The notes beneath the pieces were generated by a model. The model was given only the letters and a program-made list of their open reading frames with translations. It searched no databases and was not told the DNA's origin. Shown here in pieces: positions 61,880-64,000 of a stretch of DNA of 64,000 bases (position 1 is the stretch's first letter; the number at the start of each line of letters is the position of its first letter). The position numbers and the translations under genes were made by a program. Source of the stretch: CADEDV01 sp964437415. Lineage in GTDB: Bacteria > Bacteroidota > Bacteroidia > Chitinophagales > Chitinophagaceae. The stretch spans positions 124,001 to 188,000 of the forward strand of contig CAYTGN010000004.1 in NCBI GenBank assembly GCA_964437415.1, given 5' to 3'.

Positions 61880-62062
61880 TTACTTGATTTCTTTATGAAC
61901 AGTTACTTTTTTCAGGATCGGGTTGAACTTTTTAAGTTCGAGCCTCTCCGGGTTATTCTTTTTGTTTTTTACCGTGATGTAACGACTGGTGCCCGGCTTG
62001 CCACTGTTTTTGTGCTCAGTACATTCCAGAATCACTTGTACACGGTTTCCTTTCTTTGCCAT
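61880..62062 (-). CDS. rpmG: 50S ribosomal protein L33
   Basis: The 60-residue product has the L33 pattern (starts M-A-K-K-G-N-R-V-Q-V-I-L-E-C-T-E-H, then Y-I-T-V-K-N-K-K-N and E-L-K-K-F-N-P-I-L-K-K). The zinc cysteine pairs are mostly missing, as in the C-minus form; only one cysteine remains. It lies between rpmB (22 bases upstream) and the DUF4295 gene (2 bases downstream). Confidence 0.94.
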   Translation of the reverse strand: MAKKGNRVQVILECTEHKNSGKPGTSRYITVKNKKNNPERLELKKFNPILKKVTVHKEIK

Positions 62063-62084
62063 TTTCTATTCAGTTTTTTGACGA

Positions 62085-62321
62085 TTAGATGTGTTGTCCC
62101 TGTGCCCTCAGTTCTTTCACCACCGTGTAAAGACCTTTCTTGTTGATGGTACGGATCGCTTCTGTTGACAGTTTCAGGGTGATCCATTTATCCTCTTCGG
62201 CCAGGTAAAACCTTTTTTTCTGCAAATTGGGCAGAAAACGGCGTTTTGTTTTGATATTGGAGTGAGACACTTTATTCCCACCGATCGGTATTTTACCTGT
62301 AACCTGACATACTCTGGCCAT
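62085..62321 (-). CDS. rpmB: 50S ribosomal protein L28
   Basis: The 78-residue product has the L28 motifs M-A-R-V-C-Q-V-T-G-K at the start, G-N-K-V-S-H-S-N-I-K-T-K-R-R-F and I-R-T-I-N-K-K-G-L near the end. The start is ATG at 62321; the longer in-frame start at 62381 lies upstream of the promoter box. First gene of rpmB-rpmG-DUF4295. Confidence 0.95.
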   Translation of the reverse strand: MARVCQVTGKIPIGGNKVSHSNIKTKRRFLPNLQKKRFYLAEEDKWITLKLSTEAIRTINKKGLYTVVKELRAQGQHI

Positions 62322-62358
62322 GATGATTCGAAATTTTAGTCCCGAAAAATTCGGGAGG

Positions 62359-62366
62359 CAAAGGTA
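62359..62366 (-). promoter_or_regulatory. Bacteroidetes -7 promoter element for rpmB
   Basis: On the minus strand TACCTTTG, a full TAnnTTTG match, 37 bases before the rpmB ATG. Confidence 0.6.
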
Positions 62367-62480
62367 GGGGAAAGAAGGCAAAAATTTTCTGCCCTTTTGA
62401 GTTTTTTTTGCCCATTTGTTGAAAAAGGCCGGAAATGGCCTCCACCTTGAGTTTCAGGGCCAAACATAACCCATTTTTTA

Positions 62481-64000
62481 TCAGTTGCCTGTTCCCACCC
62501 GGTTCATTTCGTCAGCAGCGCCTCCGCCCGACCTTTTGGGCTGTTTCATCGCCTTTCCAAAGCGGTACACAAAGGACAGGGTGGCTACCCGTGTGTCCCA
62601 CTGCACCCTGAAATATTCAGAGGAATTTTCAAAATCAGTAAGACCCTGCATGGCCTGTGTGTAGAAGATGTCACGGACGGTGAAACGCAATGTTCCCTTG
62701 TTCTGAAAAAGCTGTTTGGATACACCCAAACCCACCTGCCCTGTTGGGTCCAATACTTCCTGCAAGTCGTTTTGATTGCGGGAAATGAAAAAGCCGCTGA
62801 GTTCGGCGCCCCAGCCTTTTTTGAAACGGAACTGGTTATTGAGATTCAGGTTCAGTTGGTTGATATTGGCTTTATACGGCGACCACACAAAACCTTCTAT
62901 GATCTTATGATTGTAAACTGCCTGTGTTGTCAGCGACCACCAGGGGGCTGGTGACAACTGCAGGCTCATGGACAAACCGATATTCTGCATTTTACCAACA
63001 TTACCTTCGGTGTAGATGGCCGTTCCGTCCGTAGTATCGGCCAGGAATATTTGTGAAAAATAGTCCTTGGTGAAACTATAGGTTAGGCTGGTTGACAATT
63101 TTTGTTTGAACAAATGGTTCAGCTCCATGTTCCAGGTGAATTGCGGCCTGAAAAAAGGATTTCCTTTTTGCAGGGTGTATTTGTTGATGATAAATACAAA
63201 AGGATTGAGTTTGTTAAAAGCAGGGCGGTCAATTCTTCTTCCCATGCGAAAGCTGAACGTATTGAGTGAATCAGCCTCATACGACACAAACCCGGATGGG
63301 AAAAGACTGCTGTATTCCCGGTTGAAGGATGAATCTTTTACCACAGCATTGCCTAATTGTTTTGCTTTATAACCGGTGTATTCATAGCGAAGTCCTGCCT
63401 GCCAGTGCCATTTGCCCGTTTTATGGTCAAGGCTGCTGTAGAGTGCATGAATGTTTTCAGTGTAAAGAAAATGATTGCTCTTGCCAAGATCATCCTCCCA
63501 TTGGTTTCCGTTACGATTGAAATAGGCCGCTTCATTGTCTGTGTCAATCGTTGCTGATTTCAACCCCGCTTCCCACAACAGGTTTTTCATTCGTTTGGAA
63601 TAATCGGCTTTCGCAGTAAAAATGGATAGCTCCGAAGGAATATTTCCCTGTGTTGCTTCTGCCACAGTGCCCGGCGCCAGCAACTGATTCTCAAAATACT
63701 GGTAGTTGCTGATATCATACCCGATAAAATCCACATCCACTGATAATTCACTGCTAGCATCAAAAGTATGTCTTGCATTGAAGTTGATTCCTCTTTGTTC
63801 AAGTTTTGAATGACGCAATCCGAAAGTGCTGATGGTAGAATCAATAATGCCCGATTCCTTTTTCCAGTCAATGGTGCTGCGGCTGTTGCCGTCACGATCC
63901 AATGAAGTGCCGGTGAAAGCAATCCCCAGTGTTGTTTTTTTACCGGCAAAATAATCAAGCCCTGCCCGAAGATTGTGTGTCCTGTTTTTTGACTCCGTGA
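62481..64000 (-). CDS. outer-membrane beta-barrel family protein (TonB-receptor-like), partial
   Basis: The frame is open from the stop at 62481 through the right edge, so the N-terminus is missing; a TTG at 63902 is not a credible start. The visible 500-odd residues are alternating beta strands of an OMP_b-brl_3 type barrel (A-G-L-D-Y-F-A-G-K-K-T-T-L-G near the edge, R-R-I-D-R-P-A-F-N-K-L-N-P-F in the middle, L-S-F-V-Y-R-F-G-K near the end), followed by a glycine-rich tail. Full members carry a carboxypeptidase-like domain and plug upstream. The ligand is unknown. Confidence 0.85.
   Translation of the reverse strand, partial: TESKNRTHNLRAGLDYFAGKKTTLGIAFTGTSLDRDGNSRSTIDWKKESGIIDSTISTFGLRHSKLEQRGINFNARHTFDASSELSVDVDFIGYDISNYQYFENQLLAPGTVAEATQGNIPSELSIFTAKADYSKRMKNLLWEAGLKSATIDTDNEAAYFNRNGNQWEDDLGKSNHFLYTENIHALYSSLDHKTGKWHWQAGLRYEYTGYKAKQLGNAVVKDSSFNREYSSLFPSGFVSYEADSLNTFSFRMGRRIDRPAFNKLNPFVFIINKYTLQKGNPFFRPQFTWNMELNHLFKQKLSTSLTYSFTKDYFSQIFLADTTDGTAIYTEGNVGKMQNIGLSMSLQLSPAPWWSLTTQAVYNHKIIEGFVWSPYKANINQLNLNLNNQFRFKKGWGAELSGFFISRNQNDLQEVLDPTGQVGLGVSKQLFQNKGTLRFTVRDIFYTQAMQGLTDFENSSEYFRVQWDTRVATLSFVYRFGKAMKQPKRSGGGAADEMNRVGTGN

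Noticed and set aside
63902..63902. TTG at 63902 as the start of the last gene
   Set aside because: The frame stays open and barrel-like from 63902 to the window edge, so the gene continues outside and this TTG is internal.

Overview
The window looks like a stretch of chromosome from a member of the Bacteroidota, probably family Chitinophagaceae. Evidence seen in the sequence: many genes start a few tens of bases after a TAnnTTTG box (the Bacteroidetes -7 element); start codons lack clear Shine-Dalgarno sites, and ATG, GTG and TTG are all used; lineage-typical genes are present (DUF4294, DUF4295, DUF4954, DUF2807, DUF3667, the C-terminal domain seen in Bacteroidota repeat proteins, BshB1, a TonB-dependent receptor and OMP beta-barrel). 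The family-level assignment is inference. No phage, plasmid, CRISPR array or large island is visible; most genes are housekeeping or ordinary accessory genes.

Layout. 1-5032: TPR protein end, ccmE (CxxxY type), ccmF, a DUF4294 protein and bshB1. 5141-6208: fatty acid desaturase. 6423-11488: a tight same-strand run of ureohydrolase, small membrane protein, radical SAM enzyme of unknown function, DMT exporter and MFS transporter. 11653-13499: TonB-like protein, HNH nuclease, cupin. 13575-19196 (minus): DUF3667 protein, mazG and a very large orphan sensor kinase. 19301-24755: YD-repeat-like secreted protein, glmS, DUF4954, DUF1801. 24752-27817 (minus): secreted unknown, der, era. 27902-28358: initiator tRNA, a GIY-YIG nuclease gene and a tRNA 3' fragment that together look like a tiny tRNA-targeted mobile unit. 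28470-29922 (minus): two DUF2807 paralogues.

30091-32381: TPP riboswitch and the TonB-dependent receptor it should control. 32431-34590 (minus): ddl, PASTA protein, rhodanese. 34917-36377: divergent ferredoxin and LuxC-like acyl-CoA reductase. 36546-42508: HtrA protease, GH13 lipoprotein, plant/cyanobacterial-type ispH, and an alpha-glucan phosphorylase relative lacking the PLP lysine. 42661-45819: lipoprotein, DtxR/MntR regulator with its operator, ZIP transporter, Crp-family regulator. 45990-51762: icd, DinB-like protein, PrsW protease, GNAT, degenerate M23 protein, small conserved protein, ahcY. 51976-55376: tandem M14 peptidases, one with a broken active site. 55793-61626: a 70-residue-repeat surface protein and a propeller-GAF sensor kinase coupled to a LytTR regulator. 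61707-62321 (minus): rpmB-rpmG-DUF4295. 62481-64000 (minus): outer-membrane beta-barrel protein running off the window.

The items most worth a second look are the GIY-YIG/tRNA unit, the ureohydrolase-radical SAM-exporter run, the phosphorylase without its cofactor lysine, the degenerate M14 partner, and the two DUF2807 paralogues whose repeated turn motif has changed in concert. None of these proves a new system; each is a testable anomaly.
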